64,000 nucleotides of DNA from Gordius sp. MW1 (taxonomy: Eukaryota; Nematomorpha; Gordioida; Gordea; Gordiidae): the NCBI GenBank assembly GCA_964036665.1, contig OZ038529.1:5192501-5256500 (forward strand). Direction: 5' to 3'. The notes under the pieces were generated by a model, which worked only from the letters and a program-made list of their open reading frames with translations, had not been told where the DNA came from and made no database searches. Both the position numbers and the translations under genes were made by a program. Shown in pieces: positions 23,889 through 35,309 of this stretch. Each line of letters begins with the position of its first letter. Within the stretch, counting starts at the first letter, position 1.

Positions 23889-25686
23889 CTCGGACCTTCG
23901 GCCCTCGTGGGAAGGGGGAGAAGGGAAGGGAAGAGGGGAAGGGAAGGGGGGACCACTCATCTGTACTTCGTATAAATGTATCATATTTGCTATGCAATTT
24001 ATGGGTGAGAAAGGTGGGAAGGGGCTAGAAAGGTGGGAAGGGGCGAGAATGCCTATAGGGGGGTATTAAATGCCTAATGATTAATTAATTATTTATACAA
24101 ATTTTCCATTATAGGCAAAATGCAATATAGGCAAAATGTAATATAGGCAAGGGTTAGGGTTAGATTTAGTGTTTGCATCTAGTTGCGTATTACATTACTT
24201 TTTATGGCCTTTAGTGATTATGGGTCTAACAAACATTATATTATAAAACAACACAATGTTAAGAATTTGCAGAATTGTTGGGAGAAATTTTTTGTTGAAT
24301 TTGAACCATTTTTAATTAAAAAAATCAAAAATTTGGCCAATGGTCACTTTTTCTCTATTGGTCAGTACCAATAGATACTCTATAAGTCAATGATAGCCAA
24401 AAAAACGGAAAAAAAAATTTTGATGCTCACTTTGGCCAATGGTCATTTTTTTCCATTGGTCAGCAGCCAGCATACGGTAAAAGTGGATATAAATTCATCA
24501 GAGTGAAAAAAACGAAAAAAAAATTTTCGAATCACATTTTGGCCAATGGTCATTTTTTTCCATTGGTCAGCAGCCAGGACACGGTAAAAGTGGATATAAA
24601 TTCATAATAGTCAAAAAAAAAACGAAAAAAAAGTTTTCGAATCACATTTTGTCCATGGTCATTTTATTCCATTGGTCAGCAGCCAGCGGACGGCCAAAAA
24701 GTCATAATAGCAATGGTAGGAACAGGAACAATCATAATAGTCAAAAAAAAAACGTAAAAAATAATTTCGATTCACATTTTGGCCAATGGTCATTTTTTCC
24801 ATCGGTCAGGAGCCAGCGGACGGCCAAAAAGTCATAATAGCAATGGTAGTAACAGGAACAATCATAATAGTCAAAAAAAACGAAAAAATAAACTCGGATT
24901 CACATTTTGGCCAATGGTCATTTTTTTCATTGGTCAGCAGCCAACGGACGGCCAAAAAGTCTTATTATCAATGATAGTAACACGAACAATCATAAAAGTC
25001 AAAAAAACTCCGGGATTCTAACCCAAAAACTAGCTAAATTGCATAGCAATTAAAAGTAAACAACTTTATTTATGTTTATTATATAACATTGGTCAGCAGC
25101 CAGCGGACGGCCAAAAAGTCATAATAGCAATGGTAGAAACAGGAACAATCATAATAGTCAAAAAAAACGAAAAAAATAATTTCGATTCACATTTTGGCCA
25201 ATGGTCATTTTTTTCATTGGTCAGCAGCCAGCGGACGGCCAAAAATTCTTATTATCAATGATAGTAACAAGAACAATCATAAGAGTCAAAAAAACTCCGA
25301 GATTCTAACCCCAAAACTAGTTAAATTGCATAGCAATTAAAAAGTAAACAACTTTTATTTATGTTTATTATATAAATAGTTAAATTGCATAGCATTAAAA
25401 GTAAACAACTTTTATTTATGTTTATTATATAATAGATAATTTAACAAATCTTATATATAACACACCGAGGGAGATAGAGATGAGGGGTGGGGCACCTCTT
25501 ATGCATTAATTTAAAAAATAACACAGCGAGGGAGATAGAGATGAGGGGTGGGGCACCTCTTTCTCATGCATAATTTAAAAAAGCGATAACCTAATATACC
25601 CAATGCAAATAGATAGGGAGGGTAACGGACGACGGACGGACGGAAGGACACCAAAAAACGAGCCCATAAATTGCATAGCAATTAAT
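23889..25686 (+). mobile_element. 1.8-kb composite repeat, copy I
   Basis: A non-coding element with a fixed order of modules: a CTCGGACCTTCGGCCCTCG hairpin; a purine tract (GGGAGAAGGGAAGGG); GCTATGCAATTTATGGG; ATAGGCAAAATG repeats with GGGTTAGGGTTAG (about 24142); a unique 150-bp block; a tandem CCAAT-hairpin array (24335-25250); direct repeats of a segment starting TAAATTGCATAGCA; a doubled segment containing GAGGGAGATAGAGATGAGGG; a GGACGGACGGA tract; and the terminus CATAAATTGCATAGCAATTAA. It is repeated in the same order at 51024-52809 and 56265-58108, which defines its limits. No coding capacity, so it depends on another element for movement. A tandem-array interior and a terminal GC hairpin recall Helentron-type non-autonomous elements, but I cannot prove that. 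Confidence 0.85.
24335..25250 (+). repeat. Tandem CCAAT-hairpin array of copy I
   Basis: About seven units start at 24335, 24433, 24540, 24652, 24780, 24908 and 25196 (spacing roughly 98-128 bp, with a larger gap before the last). Each has GGCCAATGGTCATTTTTTCC, then ATTGGTCAGCAGCCA and, in most units, GCGGACGGCCAAAAA. CCAATGG and CCATTGG form an inner stem; TTTTGGCC and GGCCAAAA form an outer stem. Confidence 0.85.
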
Positions 25687-26884
25687 AGAAGTCAGAGTGA
25701 AACATAACTTTGCAGTTTGTATATCAGGGATTAAATTGTTCTCATGAAAACCAACTAAATTATTTAAAATCCCTAAACCATCCAGCTAAATCGGAATATA
25801 ACATTCACATTACTTTTTGTACTTAAGTCTTGAGCTTACATATCGTAAATAACTAATTAAAAATGTAAGCCGTCCGTGTCCCTTACCATTAATAAAGGTG
25901 AGATGGAATTCCGAAACCAAAATTTTTTCGGAGAGGGGGTAAATATACCCCTCCCTGCCCCGGACAAACTATCCGAATTTATAATTGGAAATTAAAAAAA
26001 AACTTTTAAACAACCTCCCAACCCCAAAGAAAAATACTAATTAAAAGCATTGTAATAATGAGGCGAAATTAAAATTTGTATAAAGTTGTCAACTAAATTA
26101 AACATAAAGAGAACGCTATCATTAAAAACATCTTGTAATCCGTGCTCGAATGATATCGTTCTCTCCGCATCGCGCCTCCTTTATACTAACGACAGCACCG
26201 ATGTTTAAAGTGGGCGAACTTAGAAAATCACAAAAAATTAAATTTTGGGGTAAAGAAAAGAAATAATTGATGACCCGCCGGCTTGGGCGCTAGGACAACT
26301 GCCACCTCTGACTAACGAATAAAACAAAACGTTTAAAGACAAAAAAGAGCACTCACTACCCGATCCCTGCCCCAGCCAAATCTTTTATAATTAGAGAATA
26401 TATCGTTTCGTCACGCGCGGGAATGATATATCAAATGGGGTTTTCAAGCGATGAATTACGACATTGAGCCTGAGGATTAAAAGAATTGTGTTGAAATATA
26501 AACACTTTTAAGTAAAGCCGACGCCTTAATAAGTCAGGAATCAGAGTTCAGACTGGCAATCTCAATCGCCGGATTTAAAGGAACTTTTAATATTATGGAG
26601 AATATCAAAATTATCCAAAAATAATTATATATTAGTCAAGACTAACTTGATTGTGAAAATTTTTGATTAGAGTCAATCTAAAACAAAGGTTTTAATTTTA
26701 ACAAATCGAGTTACTCAGTTTTACATTGTGTTGATCTCTCATTTCTAATGAAGAAGGGTTAAAATCAAGGTTCAAAAATAAGTTCAATCAAAAACCAGTT
26801 TAATGATAAGACAAGGGAATTTTGATCAATCAACCTTAAACTATTATTTTAACAAATTAATTAAGATGTTAAATTTTGAAGAAA

Positions 26885-26944
26885 CTTTTTGGATTTAGAT
26901 GGTAGCAGTCGTCCCTCACTGCCCCCCCCCTGGCTAAGCCCATG
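26885..26944 (+). repeat. Right-end fragment of CATGGGCGTAGCCA MITE
   Basis: GGATTTAGATGG...GCCCCCCCCCTGGCTAAGCCCATG. Only this end is present. Confidence 0.65.
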
Positions 26945-27711
26945 ACCAAGATGCCCTATCAACTCGCCCAAAACAATCTTGCCGAATTCACCCTGGGACA
27001 TTAACGAACATCTCTCCATTGTCATAAACTAGGCCCTAAATTGAGTACCTTCTATGATAATTATCAATTTTATTATAAATAGTACCTAATTATTAACTTT
27101 AATCCGAAATTGAATGGTTAATATGCTTAATTGTTGGGGGACATTTTTTAACATTGGGACATTCAATAATTCGGCAAGATGGTTTTCGGCAAGTTGACGG
27201 GCCACCATAGAATGTATACCGTATTTATCCGCCATTTTGAAATATGCACATATCAATGCACAAATTATACCAGTTAAACAACATACAATTTAAATATACC
27301 ACAAGGTGAGAAAATCTATACTACTCATCAATTCTAAATGTATACCATATATTGTAGATGCCATTTTAATAATTAATATCCCTTTAAACTTTAATTTAAT
27401 ATAAATTTTTCTGACGATATTGTAGTTTATGATCATACTCATCAACACCATTACACAGGCGAAAATATTAAAAAGTTAAGCAATATTAAAAATGGACTGA
27501 GTAATATTGTTAATTATATTCTGTTGTTACAGAATTTATTAGTCACCAATATATAAACAATCGCAGTTTCAGCAATTTAAAAAATGGGGCAATAGCCCCT
27601 CAAAAAGCAAAGTTTTTAGGGTCTTGACTCTTGATAAATTTTAGGGTTACATTCTCCTTATGCCTATACTTTTTTACTGCACACACATAATCAAATAAAG
27701 TAACATTCATC

Positions 27712-27864
27712 GTACTTTTAAAAACAGCTGGTTTTGTTTAATCGACCTTTGATTTAACTAAAACTACCGATCGACTCTAGTATATTTTTCGAATATCGAC
27801 TAAGCCTAGTGGTCGACTAAAACCAAAAACAGACCAAACAGAACCGAGCCGTTCTTGCAACACT
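27712..27864. mobile_element. Diverged relative of the AGTGTTGT MITE
   Basis: Right end GCCGTTCTTGCAACACT, left end GTACTTTTAAAAACAGCTGG; the interior TTTTGTTTAATCGACC and GGTCGACTAAAACC matches the 34313-34448 copy. Confidence 0.6.
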
Positions 27865-28440
27865 ACAAAACAAGCAGTGTAATGCTTAAGCCTATGGGAA
27901 TTATTCGAAATTTCGAATTCGATTCTTTATGCTGAAATTGGTATAAATATTCACTTGCTGAGATTTGAAAATACGAATCGAATCTGTAAAAAAAAGGTTT
28001 TGAAAATCTATTTACTTTATATTCGTTTTATTTTTCCGCATATTAATTATTTTTCCAGCCATCAATTTTAAATTTTATAAGCGTACACAATTTTTTATAA
28101 ATTAAAAAAATGTTTTTTACAAATAATAACGGCCTCAACTTTTAAAACATTTTCCAATTTTTTGGTAACATTTTGGATTAATCGTTATTTAATGTTTATT
28201 ATTATTTTTGACCCTAACCATTATACTTTAACATACATTGCTAATCTAAATCTAAATAATAATTTTTAATATGCATTAATGCTATATGCCGAGATCTTAT
28301 TGATATATGTACCAATATTAATTTATAATTAAACAAAATATTAACACGATAAATGAGTATCGCAAAATAAATAAAAAGTAAACTTTACTGCTCTTTAGGG
28401 GCACTTTTTAATTATAGGTTAAATGTAGAAAATTTTGAGT

Positions 28441-28770
28441 CAGAGGTCAGATTTGTACAAATGTTTCCGCCCGAACCGAGCCCAATCTAATTTTTTTAGC
28501 TAAATTGCCTTCCCGGGCCGGCCCGATGCTTTTTAAGTTTCCGCTCGACCAAGCCCGAATTATTAGAGTTGCCCGAACTGCCGGGCCCAAAATGATGATT
28601 TTTTAAATTTTTAGCAGTAATTTTGTTATATAATTGTAAAAATTTTAAATTTATTCTCGGTTTTTTTTGGATAAGAATTAGGATTTATAAATATTATACA
28701 GTAAAAAAAATGATACACGAGAATAAATTAGATACTATATAAAAAATCTCATTTAGCCGAAACGTCTCTG
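28441..28770 (+). mobile_element. GC-rich hAT-like MITE, copy with right-side deletion
   Basis: Begins CAGAGGTCAGATTTG like the 1918 copy and keeps the left CCCG-rich block and AT-rich core. The right GC-rich block is almost gone before a GTCTCTG end. No clear target duplication. Confidence 0.65.
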
Positions 28771-29504
28771 ATTTCGATACTGAAGAAGTAAAAAAAAATA
28801 ACTTGATGGGACCATTTCACATATGATTAATAATCATACAATCAATAGTGTAACGTGTAATCATTATTCAAAAGTTTTTGTAAATCAAAACCTGGCTAAA
28901 AAACAACTCTAACTTGTTTCTGAGATATTCTCCTTTTGTTCGCCCTTAAAGTTTTTACTATCAAACTTTGTATTCTTATTTGATATCTTTCGCATTTTTC
29001 TTAAAATGTAAATTAAATATCACGTAGATGCGATTTTTAGTATCTAAATAAACTTAGAAAAGTTAGGAATCGAAACCAAATCTAAAATTTCTTCGAATCG
29101 AATTCTAAACCTCATTTCAATATTCGAATATCGGATCGAATTGTTTTTTAAAACAAAATCGCCCGAAAACCAGAGGTGGTATTTATCAATGATTAACTGC
29201 CATTTTTCGGCGACCAATTTATCAAACTAGAAAACATTTGCATTCATACCAATACTACGAACAGTACACAAGGAAATAAGTGGACGGATACTCAGGTAAA
29301 TCAAACAGAAATTATAGGGGAAAAGTTAAAATATATCAATTTAGAATTATATTGATCTCCGTGCCTGTCGATAAAAACGCAAATATAATCAGAGAGCTTA
29401 CAAAGCTTTATTATATGGAAACAAAACAAATTTTGTATGAATTTCGCAGTCTTAAGGGCCGGACATAATGATGCCCAAAAGCTGTTTTTTGGGGGTTTGA
29501 GGAT

Positions 29505-29645
29505 TTGGTGAGAATTATTCCAACCTAAAATGTAGAGCCATGAAAAAACAAGGAAGATCAATTCAAGAATATGTGACTAGATTAAAGCGAAGAACAAAAC
29601 TTTCGAAAGCTGTAATCATTGCAAATTTTAGGAAATATTCATAGT
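29505..29645 (+). pseudogene. Possible retrotransposon Gag-like remnant
   Basis: The frame YSNLKCRAMKKQGRSIQEYV, then TRLKRRTKLSKAVI, resembles the 'R...G.SI..YVTRLK.L...C' stretch of LTR-retrotransposon Gag proteins. Upstream frames are broken and no zinc knuckle or polymerase follows. Weak. Confidence 0.2.
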
Positions 29646-29791
29646 TATTTAATCTTCTCGGCCATTATATCATTTCAAATGTGATTTCTAAGTTTAATTA
29701 AATTGTTTTTAAATTATAAAATATTTTAAGAGCATAACGAACGAGTTGGTTTTCATAATGGCTCAGTTCCGTTGTTTGGTATGAATTGGGG

Positions 29792-29999
29792 TCAAAATGC
29801 CACAGTCCGAAATGCCACACTGAATATCACGAAAAATTAAATCTCAAATGGGGAGGGAATTTGATGTGCATCGAAACCTAACCCAAACCTAAAACGCTGA
29901 CCTAAAACACTACCCAATGGAAATTATGCGCTTGCGCAATGAGTAATTGCGAATCTCACGATCGTGAGATTCGTGGCATTTCGGACTGTGGCATTTTGA
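29792..29999. mobile_element. 208-bp element with about 27-bp inverted ends
   Basis: The ends (29792-29818 and about 29973-29999) are reverse complements containing ATGCCACAGTCCGAAATG. Next to the right end is a perfect 22-bp palindrome (29951-29972, centre ACGATCGT). No clear target duplication. No ORF. Confidence 0.8.
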
Positions 30000-30754
30000 A
30001 ATGATACCGTTTGGTATAACTACATAGTCATAATCATATATAACACGTTTTTATATTTTAACTAATATACCAGATTGAATCTTAAATAAAACAAAGTTGT
30101 GGTAAGTTAAATTCAAAAGAGCATAGTTCCTATTATTTAGAAATTAATTGGTTTTGCATATAAATTTATAAAGGTAGAGGGGATAAAATTCAAAACAAAA
30201 TAATTAAGAGTATAACGACGCATAGTGTTAAATTAGCCTTTCAAAACATAATTTAGCTAGTTAAATAGGAATTAAATAAACCTATTTACAATTTATGTTT
30301 ATAGCATGTAAAGGCACTATATTATTTGGATTAAGACTATTTCCATACAAAAGCCAGCACATAGCTAATGTTTTTAAAATCGAAAAATCCAACATACTGC
30401 GCATTATTTATGTTACTTTACTAACTAACTTAATATAATAAAATTTCATTAAATTTTGTTTCACAGTTTATGAGCTCTTAGGAATTAATTAGAAATCCAC
30501 CGGCAACCATAAAAATTGCTTAGTATTACATTACTACATTAAAATATTAACGTTCAATTTTCAATTCATCTGTTATAACGAAACAAGATTATTAACGGCT
30601 AATTTTCTTTCTAAATTTCAACTTTTTGTTCACTTAAATTAAGATCTTTTGATGTAATTGAGTACTTTAAAAACTTTACAAAAATCAGTGTTATCTCAAG
30701 TCTAAAATTTTTTAATATTTACAATAGTTCCTAAAATTTAAAAACGTTCTTTCA

Positions 30755-30832
30755 TTGACGCGGGGCAAAATGATCATTTTTTGAAATTTTGCCCTATTTT
30801 TTTGTAAATATTAACAAATTTTTGGATTTAGA
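30755..30832 (+). repeat. Internal fragment of CATGGGCGTAGCCA MITE
   Basis: Carries GGGGCAAAATGATCATTTTT, then GAAATTTTGCCC and ATTTTTGGATTTAGAG in family order, without ends. Confidence 0.5.
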
Positions 30833-31290
30833 GCCTAAACTTATATTTTGTATATGATTTTCAGGAACAATAAAAAATAAATTACGAGTGCCTGCTCAGC
30901 TGCAGAATAAGGTATTATTTTCATTATCAACAATATAAAGCAAAATTTGCCCGTTCTTAGCTATGAGTGAAGGCTTACAAATGGATTTGAATCCATTGCT
31001 AGGCAATATGTTTCCCTCTTCGACCTGGTAGGACATCTTTGAGCACCTTTGGACGTCCGCTTTTAGACACCTAGGAAATATAAAAATAATACCAAGATAT
31101 GTTATGAAAATAGTAAGGGCAATTTATTATAAATAATCATACTCCAAAATATTATCTCCAATTTATTGTTTAACTTAATTATTAACGTTGCATCAAAATC
31201 AAAAAAAAAACCAAATCCGTCCATACAATCTATCAGAGTTTTCGTAGTTATCTGCCATAAGGGTGTTAACCAAATAATTTAATAAATAGA

Positions 31291-31395
31291 CATGGGCGTA
31301 GCCAGCATTGGAGTTAGAGGGGGCAATAATGATTTAGGAAGCGGCAAAATGATCGTTTGAATTTTAGCCATATTTTAACAAATTTCAACAAATTT
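31291..31395 (+). repeat. Left half of CATGGGCGTAGCCA MITE
   Basis: Intact left end CATGGGCGTAGCCAGCATTG and interior up to TTTCAACAAATTTA. The right end is missing. Confidence 0.75.
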
Positions 31396-31447
31396 AATTA
31401 AAATATTAAGTGCGTTAATATAAACGTCTATTAAACGTCATATCGAT

Positions 31448-31859
31448 CAGGAGTCAGATTCCTATAATTTTTCTCCCGGAACCCGATCCGATTTTAGAAC
31501 TAAATTGCCCGCCCGTCCCGTACACTTTTAAGTGTCTGCCCGGCCATGCCTGAATCATCAGATCTCCCTGAACTGCCCGGCCCGAGAAGATGATTTTTTT
31601 TTTAATTTTAGTAATGATTTTATCTTATTTTCCAAAAGATTTTAATTTGATTCTCGATTTTTTTTGATAGAACTACGATAAGTAAACGTTAATAAAATCA
31701 GTTAAAAAGAGACAAAATAGTTCACTATTAAAAAATCGCATAAAGCCCGAATTGCTCAAATCTTGTTAGGATGCCCGCTCGGGCCAGCCCGAAAATCTAA
31801 ATTTACGAGTGGGCGGGGCGGGCAATGTCTGGCAGCGGGCCGAGCTTTTCTAGTCTCTG
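31448..31859 (+). mobile_element. GC-rich hAT-like MITE, fourth copy
   Basis: 412 bp from CAGGAGTCAGATT to TCTAGTCTCTG, with both CCCG-rich blocks and the AT-rich core of the 1918 copy, diverged. The flanks show no convincing duplication. Confidence 0.7.
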
Positions 31860-33123
31860 ATGTATAAATATACCGCCACCATTATATAGTTCAACGTTAT
31901 ATCTCATTTTGATGCTTGTTCAAATCTAGGATAGATCGTTTAACCAATACGGCAAATTGGACTTACTAATTTTAAATGTATTTTTATCGGAAAGTTTAAA
32001 AAGATTTTTCATGTATGCTATAATATCAATTATTAATGTAAGCAACTTTAACTTTCTCTTAAAATCAAAGCCAAGGTACATGATTTTTAAGTTAATTGAG
32101 GATTTAAACTTTTTATACAATCAGAATTATTTTCATTTATCCATGTGTTATAATTCGATAATTAATTTAAAACACAATTAAGCTCCGATAGTTGATAGGA
32201 CTTCGAATTCCCCCCGACTGCTGATTCTTACATAGGTATTACAGTTCAAATATTACTTACTTAGCAGCCCCATCCCCATGGCACCCACCGTTCGATTAAA
32301 TCATAGTCAATTACAAAACTGCATTCAAGCCTATTACCACGAATTAATGAATTTATTTGAATTTTAATTCTGAAACAAAAAAACCGAATAATTCAAATTT
32401 TACAAAAAACAAGCCAAACATACGTCGTATCTTTAGTGGGCCCATATCCTGATCATTGGGAATGTTAACGAAGCTCCGGACCCTCCTGTATATCGAGAAT
32501 AAATAAATAAATCAGGTGTCCTATTTGATTTCACTTCAATATATAGGAGAATCGATAACAAGTAATCTGCTATTTTTTGAACGTTAAATATATATATATG
32601 TATAATATTAAAAAATTTGGGGGAAAAACGCAAATTTTGTGGCTGTAAGGTTGGTTAGGGTAGTGTAGACCAAAATGAAATGGAATTTTAAAAAATTCGA
32701 TTGCCCACAACTAGAAGAGCCGCGCTGCCTTTGTATAACTAACTAATGCTAAACACCTAATTTACTTGTGAACCAGCTTCGAGCTAGAAATTTAGCATTC
32801 AAAAATTGTAAATATCTGTATTCAACCCCTCACCCCCCCTCCTTCCTTAGCACAGGTAAAACTCATGTGGTGGCCAGGTAAAAAAGTTGAGGTAGAAAAG
32901 GGATGTGCCAAATGAGGTGACGTGGCGATATAAAATAATTTTGGTAACTCAAACATCTTTTTTCAGCTTAAAAATCGATTGATTGCACGTTTCGTTTCAA
33001 AACTTCTTTATTGATCAATTCGATCTGTCAAACTTGGGAATAGTGATTAAAAAATTTAAAGTTAAGGGATCCTCTCGTGATTAAGCTATTGAAGTCTAAG
33101 GTCAAAAATGTTGTGAGTTCCAT

Positions 33124-33291
33124 CATGGGCATAGCCAGGATTGGAACTAGAGGGAGGTCGGCATAATGCTTTAGGGGGTGGGGCAAAATAATATTTTTTT
33201 CAATTTAAGCCATAATTTTATTATATTTTCAAAAATTTCTAAATTTAAAGGGGGGCAATCGCCCCTCCTGCCTCCCCCTAGTTACTCCGAT
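33124..33291 (+). mobile_element. CATGGGCGTAGCCA MITE, diverged right end
   Basis: Left end CATGGGCATAGCCAGGATTGG; the right end has decayed to CCTAGTTACTCCGAT. The interior matches the family. Confidence 0.75.
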
Positions 33292-33766
33292 AAATTTCGT
33301 TAAATCATAAGATTAAATTCAAAAAAGAGGGGGTTGATCACTTCTTTTAAATTTCGCGCGCTTTAGCTCCCGACCCAGCTTAATCATAGTCAGTTGTATT
33401 GCATGCTATATTTTGAATGCGTGGTTTGCCCTACAAAATATGTAAATTAGTTTTGAAAGTCTATCATCATCATGCTAATTTGACCACGAAATAGCTAAAA
33501 GTATATGCTGGCTATGAAACATTTAAATCACTAATATTGAAAATAGTGCAACCTTGGGAACTATTAATCATATGGGTTTATCATATTAACTTTCAAAAAC
33601 TCCAATTTAATCCATTAAAATCTCTAAATTTAGGGACATTGCTCAAAAGTTTTTTTAAGCGGATTTTCTATAAATGCATTATGGACACTTGCGACAGGCT
33701 TACGTACTGCTAGAAATTGCTGGGACGGAACCTCTATATCTAAATTTATTTATACATGTATTTTAT

Positions 33767-33858
33767 AAAATTAAAATTATAATTTCAAAAACTTATCATT
33801 TTGCCCCTCCCCTCCCTATAGCATTAGTGCCTCCACCCCAATCCTGGCAACGCCCATG
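33767..33858 (+). repeat. Right-end fragment of CATGGGCGTAGCCA MITE
   Basis: TTTTGCCCCTCCCCTCCC...AATCCTGGCAACGCCCATG; no left end nearby. Confidence 0.6.
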
Positions 33859-33934
33859 GAAGTATCTGACCCATAACTGCTTCTTGTCGTTACGTGTTAA
33901 GATTTATTCAGCGTTATATATATATTTACACTTC

Positions 33935-34188
33935 TGTGCAAATCGTAATATGTGCATTTCGTAATACAGGCAAGAATTACTTATGCGCATGCGCAGTTAT
34001 AACCCTCCGCGTTTGGTAAGTTTTCTGATATTATTATCTTTTATTTTGTAAATATTATTATCGTTTATTTTGTAAATTTAATGTAATCTAGGCAAAATGT
34101 AATATAGGCAAGGGTTAGGGTTAGATTTAGTGATTTATTTGATAATATGTATTACTTATTACGAAATGCACATATTACGAAATGCACC
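33935..34188. mobile_element. 254-bp inverted-repeat element with TTAGGGTTAG core
   Basis: 32-bp inverted ends (33935-33966, 34157-34188) built of a doubled TGCATTTCGTAATA unit. The interior contains GGCAAAATGTAATATAGGC and AGGGTTAGGGTTAG, a block also found in the 1.8-kb composite repeat. Confidence 0.8.
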
Positions 34189-34312
34189 AGATTCTATATT
34201 TATATATATATTTTTATACGACCATAGACTAGGTAGATATCCTATCCACAACTCAAGTGAAATATGAAAGGCGCTGTAAAACTAACTTTTCGCAAAAATA
34301 TGCATTGAACAT

Positions 34313-34448
34313 AGTGTTGTAAAAATGGCTGAGTTTTGTTTAGTCGACCTCTAAAGCTTAGTCGAAATTTAAAAAAAAACAGAGTAGACCGTTAGCCTCA
34401 GTTAAACCAAAAGCCGATCAAACAAACCCCAGCCGTTTTTACAACACT
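34313..34448. mobile_element. 136-bp MITE with ends AGTGTTGTAAAAA
   Basis: Inverted ends AGTGTTGTAAAAATGGCTG and CAGCCGTTTTTACAACACT, with GTCGAC-like motifs inside. A diverged relative lies at 27712-27864. Confidence 0.75.
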
Positions 34449-35152
34449 AATTAAAAATTATTTTTTAAACCCGACACCTTACTTCCTCACGAAGGAAAAA
34501 ATTATATCTTGTCATATATATATATATATGTTTTTTTCCATATTTTTATCGTAAAAATTATAAAGTATATAAACAAGGGCCCTTTTTACATTGCAGGCTA
34601 CAAAATTATGCTTGGGCTACCTAAGCAATTAAAAAATCGTAATATTTTTTGATATAACATATTAATTGTATTCTAACTAGAATCTTATAATTCAAGTATT
34701 TAGTGAGTTTGGGGAAAAATAGGTCCTTTGACGAAATAATTTATAGAAAATAAAGGATTAAAATTGTAAACAAATTTAGAGTCTGAAAAGGGGTAATTTT
34801 TTAAAAATAATTTAATTTTAGATGTAGTAAATAATGTCTAATGAATTTTGGTTCTCAAATAAATTTTTAACTAAATCCTAGGAAAAAATGCTTTAGAATT
34901 GTAAACTATTCATTGAAAATTAATTACAAAATATGGTTTAAAAAAATGATAAATTTTTTAAAAGGTATATTAATAATTCACCTATTAATCTTAAATTATA
35001 AGCCATTATAAAAATACAGATTTAAATATAACATAAAAAGTGGGCATATGCATGTTATAATATAATATAAAAGTAATAGACCTAGGTTAATTTTCAATGA
35101 TACGACCAAAAAATCTAAAATATTAAATTCAAATAAATTATACATACAAGAG

Positions 35153-35309
35153 CATGGGCGTAGCCAGGGGGGCGCCCCCCCCCCCTGAATGACAAAAAAA
35201 AATTTCAATGCAAAAACCCTTAAAAATTAAAAAAAGTTATGTTTTGCCCCTCCCTAACTAAACTTTTAAAAGTTTTGCCCCTCTAATTCAAAACCTGGCT
35301 ACGCCCATG
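35153..35309 (+). mobile_element. CATGGGCGTAGCCA MITE, second subtype
   Basis: 157 bp with perfect ends. The interior has TTTCAATGCAAAAACCC and TATGTTTTGCCCC. Flanks TACAAGAG and CACAAGGG resemble an 8-bp duplication with two mismatches. Confidence 0.88.

Larger units (their letters stand above)
25687..28440. other. AT-rich stretch with MITE fragments
   Basis: Holds the MITE fragment at 26885 and the AGTGTTGT relative at 27712. TTCGAATTCGATTC-type motifs at 27900-28000 recur at 29090-29140. No coding signal. Confidence 0.4.

Noticed and set aside
24142..24156. Telomere or interstitial telomere array
   Set aside because: Only two TTAGGG-type repeats in a fixed element context, repeated identically in every composite copy.
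24649..25021. Overlapping 60-80 codon frames in the composite arrays (also at 51894-52082, 57030-57218, 57501-57827)
   Set aside because: They arise from the tandem unit itself, appear in different frames of successive units, and differ between copies by frame-breaking indels. There is no sign of protein-level constraint.
24335..25250. CRISPR-like regularly spaced repeats
   Set aside because: Units are contiguous roughly 100-130 bp tandem copies that diverge gradually, without unique spacers of constant length, in an intron-containing animal genome.
33674..33964. 96-codon + frame
   Set aside because: It runs through a MITE right end and into an inverted-repeat element, so its openness comes from repeats.
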